DNA of 64,000 nt from Siphonodentalium dalli (Eukaryota; Mollusca; Scaphopoda; Gadilida; Siphonodentaliidae): the NCBI GenBank assembly GCA_032622095.1, contig CP136068.1, positions 121,523,989 through 121,587,988 on the forward strand, given 5' to 3'. Shown one piece after another: positions 33,719-44,925 of the stretch (positions within the stretch are counted from its first letter, which is position 1; the number at the start of each line of letters is the position of its first letter). The position numbers and the translations under genes are program-made. A model generated the notes under the pieces. The model made no database searches and was not told where the DNA came from. It worked only from the letters and a program-made list of their open reading frames with translations.

Positions 33719-36667
33719 AGCTCAACTTACTTGTAAGTTTGAGCTATTGCCATGGTTTGGCGTCCGTCGTCCGTGTGTGCGTGTGTCCGTCAACAATTTC
33801 CTTTGGCGCGGGCTACAGGTTGTACCTTTGGTCTGATCTTCGTGAAATTTGTCATGAATGTTGACATTGACATGTAGATGGGAACGAGTCATTTTTGGGT
33901 CATTCGGCCAAAAAACATGGCCGCTGGCAGCCATCTTGGATTTCAAGATTCAATCCATTGGCGCGGCCTACAGGTCGTACTGTTCATCTGATCATCATGA
34001 AATTTGTCATTGATGTTAATAATGACATGTAGATGGGAACGAGTGATTTTGGGGTCGTTCGGCCAAAAAACATGGCTGCCAGTAGCCATCTTGGATTTTA
34101 CTCTTTGCATGACTAAATCCTTTGGCGCGGGCTACAGGTCGTTGTTTTGGTCGGAAGTTTATGAAATTTGTCATGGATGTTAACACTGTCATGTAGATGG
34201 GAACGAGTGATTTTGGGGTCGTTCGGCCAAAAAACATGGCTGCCAGCAGCCATCTTGGATTTTACTCTTTGCATGACTAAATCCTTTGGCGCGGGCTACA
34301 GGTTGTACCTTTGGTCTAATATTTATGAAATTTGTCATGAATGTTGACATTGACATGTAGATGGGAACGAATCAATGTGGGGTCATTCTGCCAAAAAACA
34401 TGGCCGCTGGTGGCCATCTTAGATTTCAAAATTCAATCCATTGGCGCGGGCTACAGGTCGTACTGTTCGTCTGATCATCATGAAATTTGTCATGGATGTT
34501 AATATTGACATGTAGATGGGAACGAGTCATTTTGGGGTTGTTCGGCCAATAAACATGGCCACCAGCAGCCATCTTGGATTTTACTCTTTGCATGACTAAA
34601 TCCTTTGGCGCGGGCTACAGGTCGTAGCTTCGATCGGAACATCATGAAATTGGTCATGGATGTTAACAATGACATGTAGATGGGAACGAGTGATTTTGGG
34701 GTCGTTCGGCCGAAAAACATGGCCGCCAGCAGCCATCTTGGATTTTACTCTTTGCATGACTAAATCCTTTGGCCCGGGCTACAGGTCGTACCTTTGGTCT
34801 GATCTTTATGAAATTTGTCATGAATGTTGACATTGACATGTAGATGGGAACGAGTCATTTTGGGGTCATTCTGCCAAAAAACATGGCCGCTGGCAGCCAT
34901 CTTGGATTTCAAGATTCAATCCATTGGCGCGGGCTACAGGTCGTACTGTTCGTCTGATCATCATGAAATTTGTCATGGATGTTAATATTGACATGTAGAT
35001 GGGAACGAGTCATTTTGGGGTTGTTCGGCCAATAAACATGGCCACCAGCAGACATCTTGGATTTTACTCTTTGCATGACTAAATCCTTTGGCGCGGGCTA
35101 CAGGTCGTAGCTTCGATCGGAACATCATGAAATTTGTCATGGATGTTAACAATGACATGTAGATGGGAACGAGTGATTTTGGGGTCGTTCGGCCGAAAAA
35201 CATGGCCGCCAGCAGCCATCTTGGATTTTACTCTTTGCATGACTAAATCCTTTGGCCCGGGCTACAGGTCGTACCTTTGGTCTGATCTTTATGAAATTTG
35301 TCATGAATGTTGACATTGACATGTAGATGGGAACGAGTCATTTTGGGGTCATTCGGCCAAAAAACATGGCCGCTGGCAGCCATCTTGGATTTCAAGATTC
35401 AATCCATTGGCGCAGGCTACAGGTCGTACTGTTCGTCTGATCATCATGAAATTTGTCATTGATGTTAATAATGACATGTAGATGGGAACGAGTGATTTTG
35501 GGGTCGTTCGGCCAAAAAACATGGCCGCCAGCAGCCATCTTGGATTTTACTCTTTGCATGACTAAATCCTTTGGCGCGGGCTACAGGTCGTTGTGTTGGT
35601 TGGAAGTTTATGAAATTTGTCATGGATGTTAACACTGACATGTAGATGGGAACGAGTGATTTTGGAGTCGTTCGGCCAAAAAACATGGCCGCCATCTTGG
35701 ATTTTACTCTTTGCATGACTAAATCCTTTGGCGCGGGCTATAGGTTGCCTTTGGTCTAATCTTTATAAAATTTGTCATGAACGTTGACATTGACATGTAG
35801 ATGGGAACGAATCATTGTCGGGTCATTCGGCCAAAAAACATGGCTGCTGGCGGCCATCTTGGATTTCAAAATTCAATCCATTGGCGCGGGCTACAGGTCG
35901 TACTGTTCGTCTGATCATCATGAAATTTGTCATGAATGATAACAATGACATGTAGATGGGATCGAGTCGTTATGGGGTCATTTGGTCAAAAAACATGGCC
36001 GCCAGCAGCCATCTTGGATTTTACTCTTTGCATGACTAAATCCTTTGGTGCGGGCTACAGGTCGTAGCTTTGGTCAAATGGTCATGAAATTTGTCATTAA
36101 TTATAACAATGACATGTAGATGGGAACGAGTCGTTTTGGGGTCATTCGGTCAAAAAACATTGCCACCAGCATTTTACTTTTTGCATGACTAAATCCTTTG
36201 GCGTGGGCTACAGGTCATACCTTTGGTCTGATATTTATTAAATTTGTCATGAATGTTGACATTGACATGTAGATGGGAACGAATCATTGTGGGGTCATTC
36301 GGCCAAAAAACATGGCTGCCAGCGGCCATCTTGGATTTTAAAATTCAATCCATTGGCGCGGTCTACAGGTCGTACTGTTCGTCTGATCATCATGAAATTT
36401 GTATGTCGTAGCTTTGGTCAGATCTTCATAAAATTTGTCATGGATGTTAACAATTATACGTAGATGGGAACGAGTTCTTTTGGGGTCAATTGGCCAAAAA
36501 AAATGGCCACCAGCAGCCATCTTGTATTTTACTCTTTGCATCACTAAATCCTTTGGCGCATGTTAGACATTTCAATTAGCACCTTTCCTATTCCTCCATT
36601 TACTGTCAACCATTAAATTATTCCCCTACCTAAGTTGAGCTACAGTGTCATTGACACTTTCATTTGA
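33719..36667. mobile_element. Satellite-bearing element, ~161-bp units in 483-bp triplets
   Basis: Starts AGCTCAACTTACTTG after a TTTTT run, has CCGTCGTCCGTGTGTGCGTG, then about 17 units of ~161 bp, and ends AAGTTGAGCTACAGTGTCAT with the hairpin AGTGTCATTGACACT and TTCATT. The sister element at 47930 lacks it (CCTTTTTCGACTTAG), showing insertion without target duplication. Three-unit blocks repeat with an exact 483-bp period at 34016, 34499, 34982 and 35465. Subterminal inverted repeats, a 3' hairpin, a tandem core and T-rich targets are features of Helentron-derived (HINE) elements, to which bivalve pearl elements have been likened. Confidence 0.75.
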
Positions 36668-36959
36668 CTTAGAAATGTTTTTTGCAACATGCATAATTTT
36701 GTCCAAGCTTTTATTCCTACATTTTTCGGTCAATAGGTATAAGATTAGGGTTATGGTTGTACACCTGCAATGGGAACTGTTATTTTATTATTTTAACTAA
36801 ATGTTTACTGACATGTGAAACATCTTAGTATTTTAAAAACAGGGGGGGTATCCGTAGTCCCATTGGGACAGGTCACACCTCTAGTTCTGACTAAATCCTG
36901 AAAAGTTACCCATAATTCTGTTGTGGTTAAGGAGTCGATTACTTAGGGCATTACTGTAC

Positions 36960-37752
36960 ATTCATTTCTGTGAGATTTGAGCACTGAGAGTAGTTTTCAC
37001 CAGGATATCCGATTTACACCAAAGTCGAGAAAATCCTGGGGAAAAGAAATACCCACATTTTATCAGAATGGTGCAGCCCTGTTAACTAGCAGCAATTAGT
37101 CTAGGCTAAAAAAAATGCCAAGGCCAGAAATTTTCCTTGGATAACGTCAGTTTATAATTGAAACTTGGTCCATATTATCATGACAGACTTGGTTGGGTCT
37201 GTCCTAAAGAGACGGGTGGCCTTCGTTGTAGTTTATAATTTAGAAATAACATTGATCAAATTATGATAATTTCCTCAAGAATATACAAATTGTATAGCAT
37301 ACTGATAATATGAATGTGATATTATTCACAAAACACGCTTCGTGTCCGATAAAATACAGGTCGAGTGTTGTTCAGTTTCTCACAAAAGCGCAGTGGATTG
37401 TTTATAAACAGAGTCACGATATTGCATCATTTCCTTATTTAGATTCACGCACATTATACGTCGGTTGTAAAACCCCTAATTTGGTGCGTCTACAACTCAC
37501 AATACTACTCATAGTAAACTCCTTATTTGGTATGTATTACGATATATAGCCTACTGGTTAGGATAAAATACTACAGTGCATTTTCATTGGACAGTCCGGT
37601 AGTTCCAAGTGTTTGTCTATAAACAAACGGTTCTGTAACGTTTTTGATGTTTGTTTACATAACAAAGTGTACAAACATGATAATAACATGCAATGTACGC
37701 AATATTTATGGTTGGTATAAGAACAACATATGTCTATTATATAATTATTTAG
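36960..37752. other. No gene recognised
   Basis: Unique-looking AT-rich DNA. No exon with splice sites and no repeat structure stands out. Confidence 0.4.
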
Positions 37753-37898
37753 GAGATAAACGTACCCTGTTTCGTTGTACATTCTGGGATTTGAGCATGA
37801 AAACAGTTTGTGAACGAGCTGGCTTGCTGGCGAGTTCACAAACTGTTTTCATGCTCGATTCCCAGAATGTACAATGAAACAGGGTACGTTTATCTCCA
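37753..37898. repeat. Long near-perfect hairpin
   Basis: GAGATAAACGTACCCTGTTT, CATTCTGGGA, GAGCATGAAAACAGTTTGTG and GAAC on the left return inverted on the right around GAGCTGGCTTGCTGGC. Arms of about 65 bp with very few mismatches, so a young palindromic MITE or foldback. Confidence 0.8.
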
Positions 37899-38082
37899 TT
37901 GTAATTCATTCTAGCAAGGAATTTGCAAAAAAAACTGTATAAAAAGTATCATTTAGTCATTTTCATGACACGAATCGAGACTTTCATTTTGCCGTTGTCA
38001 CCGTGCACAAATCGTTGGGTTTGTTCATTGCGTCACTCGGAACACTGCTCTGTAACAAATTTCCTGTGAGGCTGGTTGGCTC

Positions 38083-38275
38083 GTTTCGCTACTCCGTTCT
38101 GCGCAGATGAAATTTTACCGTGCTGCATTCAGATTTGATGCACACTGAAGCGGCCGATGAATGGTATCTATAGACAAAAATGCGCGGGTGTGCTCATTTC
38201 GCTACTCCATTGTTCGCCGATGAAATTTTACCGTGCTACATTCAGATTTGATGCACGCTGAAAGGGCCGATGTTG
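38083..38275 (+). repeat. Two-copy tandem duplication, ~115 bp
   Basis: TTTCGCTACTCC, GATGAAATTTTACCGTGCT and CATTCAGATTTGATGCAC occur at 38087-38150 and 38199-38260, with GGCCGATG after each. Unknown function. Confidence 0.65.
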
Positions 38276-38871
38276 TTGAATCGAAAACTAAAGTTAGCCG
38301 CTCTCGGCCAATCAGAATGCTTGTTTTTAGTGACAAATACTCAATTGAATTACAATAAATAATATTCTTTCTGTTTATGGCGGTTTTAGCAGATGTGACT
38401 ATTTTAACAGCTATACCCACGAGAGAGGCCACCTGTATCTTTAAAATTGCTGATCATCAAAATACCGGTGGTCCTACAATAAACTTTTACTGTCTGCAGA
38501 CTTCCACAATTAACATCAATTGATTGTGACTCAAACACTATACCTGCAGCAATTTGTTACAATTTGGCATATTCTGAAATTTGCCTCTGCTGAAATATAG
38601 CCAAAAAAAATTCTTTCTTTGCCCAGACATTAGCCTCGACTCAGCCGTTAATTATTACCACTTTAGACAGTTAGAGGGCGTTCTCTAGTAGATTAACAGT
38701 ATTTTACCTGCACGATAAGATTCCATAATTTTGAGGCGAAGTTGACCAGAAGCGAGTGTTAATGAAGCTTTGTTTAAATTAACGCCAGCTGCCTGCTTCT
38801 GGTTAAGTCACCAATCACGTGATCACACGAGGACGGAGTGGAATAATAGTAATAACATGATTTTGTCGGGC

Positions 38872-38994
38872 GCCATGGTTTATTAACGGCCCTCCAGGAA
38901 TGATCAACAGCCCTCAGGCCTAATAGGCTCTCGGGCTGTTAATCATTCCTGGAGGGCCGTTAATAAACCATAACGCCCTAAAAAATCATGTTAT
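38872..38994. repeat. Long hairpin palindrome
   Basis: TGGTTTATTAACGGCCCTCC, AGGAATGATCAACAGCCC on the left and their inverse on the right around CTCAGGCCTAATAGG. Outer bases ATAACATGATTTT / AAAATCATGTTAT extend the stem. MITE-like. Confidence 0.75.
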
Positions 38995-38999
38995 TGGTA

Positions 39000-39501
39000 T
39001 ATTAACAGGGCTGATGGGGTAAATCATGCTTTGAGCCACCACACACATGCAGTTCGGCAACATATTTACAGTCAGTGATGAAATTTGCTGCACCGTCATC
39101 TTACCATGGTGGAAAATAGTTGAGCAACGGTTTGTAAACACATGACCATTTGGATGCAACACAAATAGAATTGTACAAAATGCCCAACATATGCACTGAC
39201 ATGAGAGAGAGAGAGAGAGCAATATTCCAATAAAGTTTTGATATATTCAAATACTGTCCATTCCAACTGAATATCGAAATATTTGAATATTCATTTCAGT
39301 AGAGCCATATCAACGTCTTAAGTTATGGGCCTTTTTAAACATGCACTTTCTTCGTGAGTTCCCAGCTGATATCTCCATATTGGGGTGCTTGATCACCACC
39401 AGACAGTTTGTATCTGAATCGTCTCAAAATATAGGTAAAGCTTGAATCTGGATTTGTCCAATGTTTATATATAGTTGTCAACCTTTTGTTTGCATTCCTT
39501 C
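39000..39501. other. No gene recognised; short GA run
   Basis: GAGAGAGAGAGAG at 39205-39218; otherwise nothing to report. Confidence 0.45.
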
Positions 39502-39901
39502 TTAACCCTTTACCCAACAGAAGGGCCCTGTGCCAATGCATTCTCTTATATATGCGAGTCGACCATAGGTCGCCTCGCATATATAAGAGAATGCATTGGC
39601 TTAACACATTAAAAATTATAAAATTGTTAAAGAATGTAAGAAAAAATGGTAAAAAGTGTTAAAAAAAGATTTATTTTAGGCCAATGCATTCTCTTATATA
39701 TGCGAGGCGACCTATGGTCGACTCGCATATATAAGAGAATGCATTGGCACAGGGCATAACTGTAACCATCACAATGTGGTCAATGAACCGGTTCCAATGA
39801 TATCCATATTTGTATGGTGTTATTGAGACAGACCGAAGATATTTTAGGCTGTTGAAGCTTTATTTGGGCGTTTTTGGCCGGTTTGTTGGGTAAAGGGTTA
39901 A
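39502..39901. mobile_element. TTAA-type MITE, TTTACCCAACA family (copy 2)
   Basis: Inverted copy of 28671-29070 with TTAA at 39502-39505 and 39898-39901, nearly identical over its length including both TATATGCGAGTCGACC hairpins. The closeness suggests recent activity. It is followed by an imperfect hairpin, CTGACTGCCGACTATG / CAGTCGGCAGTCAACG (39906-39972). Confidence 0.85.
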
Positions 39902-40307
39902 CATGCTGACTGCCGACTATGAGTTATCTCGTACTTTTTGCATGTAACTGAATGGCAGTCGGCAGTCAACGTGTTACACATTTTTGTCATTGTTGGTTTC
40001 TGTATGAAATAGTAGGCCACAGGTGTATAAGCTTAGAAGAAAGAAAATTATATTCTGACAAAGATCATTAAATCAAACTTATGATTCGAATTTGAACTGT
40101 ATATATTGTTATCACACCTAGTTTTATTTGATGAATGCAATCAGATAACTTAGTAGAACTATACAGGTTTTTATTTGGAAACCAAAACGTTCAGCAAATT
40201 CAAAATTGGGGAGAACTCTCAATTTGAATGAAATTGGATAACTCAGTAGAAGTTTATAATATCATCCAGGCAACAAAATAAACCACAAATTCAAAGTGAA
40301 AAGGGTA

Positions 40308-40547
40308 TTAACCCTTTGAGTGCCAGGTCCGATTTTTGTATCAACCCATATACCCTGTGCCAATGCATTCTCTTATATATGCGAGTCGACCATAGGTCGC
40401 CTCGCATATATAAGAGAATGCATTGGCCTAACAATTTGTTTTTTTTACAATTTTTTACAATTTTAATATATTTTATTATATTCTTTAACAGACTTATTGT
40501 GTAGGTTTAGGGCCGATAATATCGGCCCCTGGCACTCAAAGGGTTAA
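40308..40547. mobile_element. TTAA-type MITE, TTTGAGTGCC family (copy 2)
   Basis: CCCTTTGAGTGCCAGGTCCG to CCTGGCACTCAAAGGG, TTAA at 40308-40311 and 40544-40547. Central hairpin CGAGTCGACC / GGTCGCCTCG and GGGCCGATAATATCGGCCC near the right end. Confidence 0.85.
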
Positions 40548-40884
40548 ACTAAGATAAAATTCACCGAACCAAAACCATAATCAAGCTTGATCTTAATTTT
40601 TGTGTGATTGTGTATTAATCAGGTGTTGACCGTGGTGGTGTGTAAAATGAGGGAAACACAAGCGCACATCAATATGACACGATCATATTTTATTTTTACC
40701 ACAATACAATGAGACAAAGAACTGAGAACACATTGTAAAAATATATTATTAAATAAACACAGTTCACCATTTTAATATTCAGTGCCTAATACCAATGGCA
40801 ATACCTCAAAAACCCTCAATTAAACCTGAGGGTGTCACTCCCTGAATACTAGTAACAGGGAGGGGTGATACCCGCAAAACAGTT

Positions 40885-40995
40885 AAAGGGACCCAGGGCA
40901 CTCACAGTGGGTAAATGTGCAAAAAGTATAAAAGTCTGTAAAACATCACCACTAAAAAAAGAACATGGAGAAATAAATAAACTGTTCTTATATTA
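40885..40995 (+). repeat. Dispersed repeat, CAGTGGGTAAATG family (copy 2)
   Basis: GCACTCACAGTGGGTAAATG, AAAACATCACCACT and CATGGAGAAATAAATAAAC match 726-857 and 44790-44925. Confidence 0.55.
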
Positions 40996-41029
40996 TTATT
41001 ATTAAATTATGGCTAAGGGTGTGCCAATT

Positions 41030-41345
41030 GATTCAAATGTGAAATCCAAGATGGCTGCTATCGGCCATGTTTTTTAACAAAATAAAAAAATATGGTAAGC
41101 TCTCATCTAGATTAAATTGAGGATCCAGATGAAATTTGTTAACGATTGGATGAGGGATATCGCCTGTAAGGCATGCCAAAGGAAATTGTTTATGGATGCA
41201 CACACATGCTGGATGGATGCCAACCCATGGCAATAGCTCAAACTTGACTTGGTCAATCAAGATGAGCTAAAAAGATGAAATGCCAGCTGAAATATCCATT
41301 GGCAGTATTGAATTGACAATGACACTGAAGCTCAAGCTGAGATTA
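41030..41345 (-). repeat. Single-unit relative of the 161-bp satellite element
   Basis: Read on the minus strand: TTTTTAGCTCATCTTG start, GTTTGAGCTATTGCCATGGG, one core unit with AACATGGCCGATAGCAGCC, and on the far side TCATTGACAATGACACTG-like ends. Same plan as 33719-36667 but not expanded. Confidence 0.5.
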
Positions 41346-41435
41346 GTAAAACACTGTAAAGCCTTAAATTATTGATGCACAAATAAAATACAGGAATCCA
41401 GTGCTTCTATTACTAGCTCACATTTGAAGACCAGG

Positions 41436-41566
41436 TAATTCTTCCATGACTGGAGCTTCCTGAAATTTTGCGAAAATCCTATCATCTATGGGAGACTCAC
41501 AAATATAAGAGAATGCACTGGCACATGATATTTAATGCTGCACCAGCGCAGCTCCCAAGGGTTAAA
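41436..41566 (+). mobile_element. Degraded TTAA-type MITE
   Basis: CCATGACTGGAGCTTCCTGA, GAGACTCACAAATATAAGAG, TTTAATGCTGCACCAGCGC and AAGGGTTAA match the right half of 50611-50873; the left hairpin is lost. Confidence 0.6.
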
Positions 41567-41635
41567 TATGCAATAAAATATAAAGTTTAAAAAATATCAT
41601 GACCATATGCAGAGCATTAAAATTTACCAAGCATT

Positions 41636-41861
41636 TTAACCCTTTCTATACTAAATACTCATTGACGAGTAGTTCCCTTAGGAAATATTCAGATAATAAG
41701 TTCCCACCAATGAATATGAATTCTTCTGTACTTGTTTTATCTTTTCATCTGTCTGTCATCTGCTTATATTATCGGAACACCCCTCCAAATGAATGATAGA
41801 CCATTCCAATGCATACTTTTATAACTGAATGGAAGAATCCATTTAGTATATAAAGGATTAA
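41636..41861. mobile_element. TTAA-flanked MITE, CTTTCTATACTAAAT family
   Basis: TTAACCCTTTCTATACTAAA to TTTAGTATATAAAGGATTAA; TTAA at 41636-41639 and 41858-41861. Related to 30686-30960. Confidence 0.65.
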
Positions 41862-41869
41862 TATTGACA

Positions 41870-43105
41870 GTTATATCACATGTTTCAAAGTTCGAGAGAC
41901 TAAAATATGGAACACATGTTAGGTCTAATATTAAAACCGTGGCCATACTTTTTTGTTGACAGTGAATAAAATTTCAAGCTTTGATCTTGGTGTCATGATT
42001 GTCATCCCTAAGCATTTTATTGCAAGAGGTCACATGACTGATCCCTGCTGTAATCAGGTCCACTTTGTAGGTAGAATGTCCTGCAATATTCATTGGGTTT
42101 AATGGTGGAAAAAAGAATCAAATGATAATGCTAACCACGGCTTGAGAGTCCATGTTCATCATAGCTATGGCATACCCAGTCATTTGCGCTCAGAAGATAT
42201 TTGAACTGGCATTGAAAAGATAAATGCATTATATAAAAATTTGAAGGTATTTACACATATTCCTTGCAGATGGCATTATGAGCAGCAAAATCTGCTATTT
42301 CTGAATTGGAACAAACTAATATAATGAGGGCTTTCAAATGGTGCATGTCAAACATGTTGGGAGCATTGAGCAGTTTGGTCAAATTTTTGGCATCTCATGT
42401 GTTGCTTTTACTGGGCATATTTCGTAACTATGGAGACCGAGGAAGATATCGGATATGGTCCAATCCTATCAAGACTGTGTCTGTAAATATTGTGATTGCT
42501 TCAAACTAGCTTCTAAAAAGATTGTGCATTGTCCAACCGGATTACATATTTGAATGAAACAGAAGACGTGTATAGCGACAAATTTTTTTTTTATTGATGC
42601 CAAAAATGCGAAAACTGCCCGTGATGCCATCTACATGTATAATGGATTTCAGGGTATTTCTGATTATTACAAGATTAATATGGACACCTCTCGCATAATC
42701 AAACACTACTGATAATAGCAAATAGTAGTCATAAATTTTTCGGACGGTTTAGTAGAATTGACAAAATTTAATGCGAGTCTGTTTTGAGAACAAAGTACGG
42801 CTCAAAATATCAGGCCACTCACAGCAAGGTGATATGGTTCTGTTTTCCATGATTATTTTGTTATCAGCTCATAGTTGGTGGTTGGCTTGATCATTCTTGG
42901 CCTTCTCAAAATCGTAATCGTAACTACGGATACGGTAAAACGCCAACTGATAGAAAGAACACAAATGCTAGTGACGTAGTACCCTATTCGTAGTTCTTAT
43001 CGGTAGTAGTTCATTATGCGAATGGTGTCCAATAGCAGTGAACTGTGACTACAAACACTATTGTATGAAAGTCACTCACAAAAATAAATAACAGATACAA
43101 TACAA
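41870..43105. other. No gene recognised
   Basis: About 1.2 kb of AT-rich sequence with no supported exon or element. Confidence 0.4.
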
Positions 43106-43110
43106 TTAAC

Positions 43111-43264
43111 ACCTAAATAATCGACTATAGCAGAATTATGGGTAACTTTTCAGGATTTAGTCAGAAATATGGCTTGTTGCAACAAGCCATATTTCCGACT
43201 AAATCCTGAAAAGTTACCCATAATTCTGATGTGGTTAAGGAGTCCATTATTTAGGGCATTACTG
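43111..43264. mobile_element. Palindromic MITE, CAGTAATGCCC family (copy 3, worn)
   Basis: CCTAAATAATCGACTATAGC to GGGCATTACTG; the left terminus and the centre (down to CTTGTTGCAACAAG) are shortened. TA follows the right end. Confidence 0.7.
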
Positions 43265-43289
43265 TATAACATACAAACAGACCTCAAAA

Positions 43290-43975
43290 TATGGTGCTGG
43301 ACATTTGCAGAATGAGGTCTGTAGAGGGTGAATTTAGTGAAGCTACCCCGCACCATGGGCTATCATCAATAATTCACCCTCTGGGGACCTCATTCTGCTT
43401 AGGCCTCATCTTCTCTGGAAAGTGTATTTATTATCAAATTAACAAATGTTGTAGTTTCTTAACCCTTTGAGTGCCAGGTCCGATTTTTGTATCAACCCAT
43501 ATACCCTGTGCCAATGCATTCTCTTATATATGCGAGTCGACCATAGGTCGCCTCGCATATATAAGAGAATGCATTGGCTTAACAGTTTGTTTTGTTTTTT
43601 TTTTTACTATTTTTTACAATTTTAATATATTTTATTATATTCTTTAACAGACTTATTGTGTAGGTTTAGGGCCGATAATATCGGCCCCTGGCACTCAAAT
43701 GGTTAAGAAACTTCTTTACAAATTTTCTTTTTTAGTTTAGTTTCTCTATATTCCCCAATTGGCAGACAACACAATGCATAATCGAGGTGCACATCACCAT
43801 CTTCACAATCAGGGATCTTAAATCTGAGTCTGTGTCACCCATAGCAGATGAGGCCATGCAGAATGAGGTCCCCATAGGATGAATTTAGTGACAATAGCCC
43901 GCTGTGCGGGGTAGCATCACTAAACTCATCCTCTGGGGACCTCATTCTGTAAATGTCTGGCACCGTATTTTTGAG
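43290..43975. mobile_element. Composite hairpin-ended MITE (copy 5) with nested TTAA MITE
   Basis: Left hairpin 43311-43400, right hairpin 43857-43950 (CATAGGATGAATTTAGTG / CTAAACTCATCCTCTGG). The interior is interrupted at GTTTCTTAA by the element at 43459-43706. It lies directly downstream of the SELENOS SECIS. Confidence 0.75.
43459..43706. mobile_element. TTAA-type MITE, TTTGAGTGCC family (copy 3), nested
   Basis: CCCTTTGAGTGCCAGG to CCTGGCACTCAAATGG with TTAA at 43459-43462 and 43703-43706; the host sequence GTAGTTTC|TTAA|GAAACTTC closes up when it is removed. Very similar to 40308-40547. Confidence 0.87.
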
Positions 43976-44005
43976 GCCTAAATTCCAATACAATTAACAT
44001 CATAG

Positions 44006-44097
44006 TATAACAGACACCAACACAACCACATCAGCACATTCTGTGAGAGCAGGTCTCTTGTCAGAATGTGTTTCATTAAAAGTTGTGTCATGTTATA
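44006..44097 (-). promoter_or_regulatory. SECIS element of SELENOS (type II)
   Basis: Read on the minus strand from 44097 to 44006. Helix I is formed by TATAACA/TGTTATA (44091-44097 with 44006-44012) and ACACAAC/GTTGTGT (44082-44088 with 44020-44026). The SECIS core is ATGA at 44073-44076 opposite TGAT at 44030-44033, the non-Watson-Crick quartet. Helix II is CACATTCTG/CAGAATGTG (44062-44070 with 44035-44043), a perfect nine pairs. The apical part is ACAA, GAGA, CCTGC, TCTC: conserved AA followed by a four-pair mini-helix, making it type II. It recruits SBP2 and the Sec-tRNA elongation factor so that the TGA about 1.29 kb upstream is read as selenocysteine. Confidence 0.92.
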
Positions 44098-44789
44098 TAC
44101 AATGAGAGCCCGAAGTAACGCTGTATTCCCTGATGTGACAACCTACACAACAAATATGATTACGATTAACATGGCATGATCATTAGGTCCATAAATAATA
44201 AGCTAATTTTGTAAGGCTGGTTCAAATGCGATAACTATGGTTATACTCTTTAGTTAACTGTTTGCGGTGGTTTGGAGGTTATATTGCTTAATTATCCATT
44301 TAGTCCTGCCCCTCCTGGGATCAAAATATGTCCATAAATATTGATAAATATGTGAAATACTGATGAGTTCAGTCAGCAATATACCATATAGGTATATCTC
44401 AAAGTATGTATACATAATTATCAGGTTCAAACAAGCCATGTCCATTTAAAGTTAAGTCACAAATCTCAGAAAGTTAGTAGTGTACTAGTATTCAGTGTTA
44501 TCACAATGAAGTCGATATTGGGCGATTATATATAATCAATATTTACAGATTTATGTTAGATCACGCTCTCATTGTGTCTCATGAACACAACTTGGTTATG
44601 GAGTTATCTGTCCCCACCATATGGAAATGTCAGTAATATATTGCACGTAAATTAGTACATAGTTAGAATGACACAAGTGTCTGAACTGTATGTTCACTAC
44701 TGGAATGTTATTCACCTATCAATGACATATCCATACGAAAGGTCAACAAGTTTGTGTGCGATTTTCTCAACACCAACAATTTGCATCAA

Positions 44790-44925
44790 GATTAGGTTTA
44801 AAGGAACACAAGGTGCTCGCTGTTGATAAATATGCAAAAAAAAACAAAAACAAAAAAAAGTCTGTAAAACATCACCACGAAGAAGAGCATGAAGAAATAG
44901 ATAAACTTTCTTCTCGTATTTATTA
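44790..44925 (+). repeat. Dispersed repeat, CAGTGGGTAAATG family (copy 3)
   Basis: GATAAATATGC, A-rich tract, GTAAAACATCACCACGAAGA and GAAGAAATAGATAAAC. It lies in the SELENOS 3' UTR, antisense to the gene. Confidence 0.5.

Larger units (their letters stand above)
32083..36882 (+). mobile_element. Large element TATACCCCCCACAACG...CACACCTCTAGTTC
   Basis: Starts TATACCCCCCACAACGAAGT, GGGGTATACTGGAGTC, GTCCGTCCGTCGAC and ends GTATCCGTAGTCCCATTGGG, CACACCTCTAGTTC. A second, incomplete copy with the same right end lies at 47765-48152. It carries two later insertions: a hAT element (32233-33508) and a satellite-bearing element (33719-36667). No coding frame of its own was found, so its class is open. 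Confidence 0.65.
31902..36956. mobile_element. Palindromic MITE, CAGTAATGCCC family (copy 2), split by a 4.8-kb insert
   Basis: Left arm 31902-32082 and right arm about 36883-36956 make one MITE with TA at 31900-31901 and 36957-36958. The left arm has an extra internal duplication (GGCTTGTTGCCATTCATCGG twice). The insert interrupts CATATTT / GACTAAATCC near the end of the second arm. Confidence 0.8.

Noticed and set aside
34016-35716. Series of 73-83-codon minus-strand frames starting MFFGRTTPKS or similar
   Set aside because: Period of 483 bp and homology to the 12-14 kb array show these are satellite units, not a gene family.
44020-44160. Minus-strand frame reading GNTALLRALIVYNMTQLL, at first taken as an ankyrin-like exon
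   Set aside because: No usable donor, and the same bases form the SECIS element of SELENOS with all core motifs; the open frame is coincidental.
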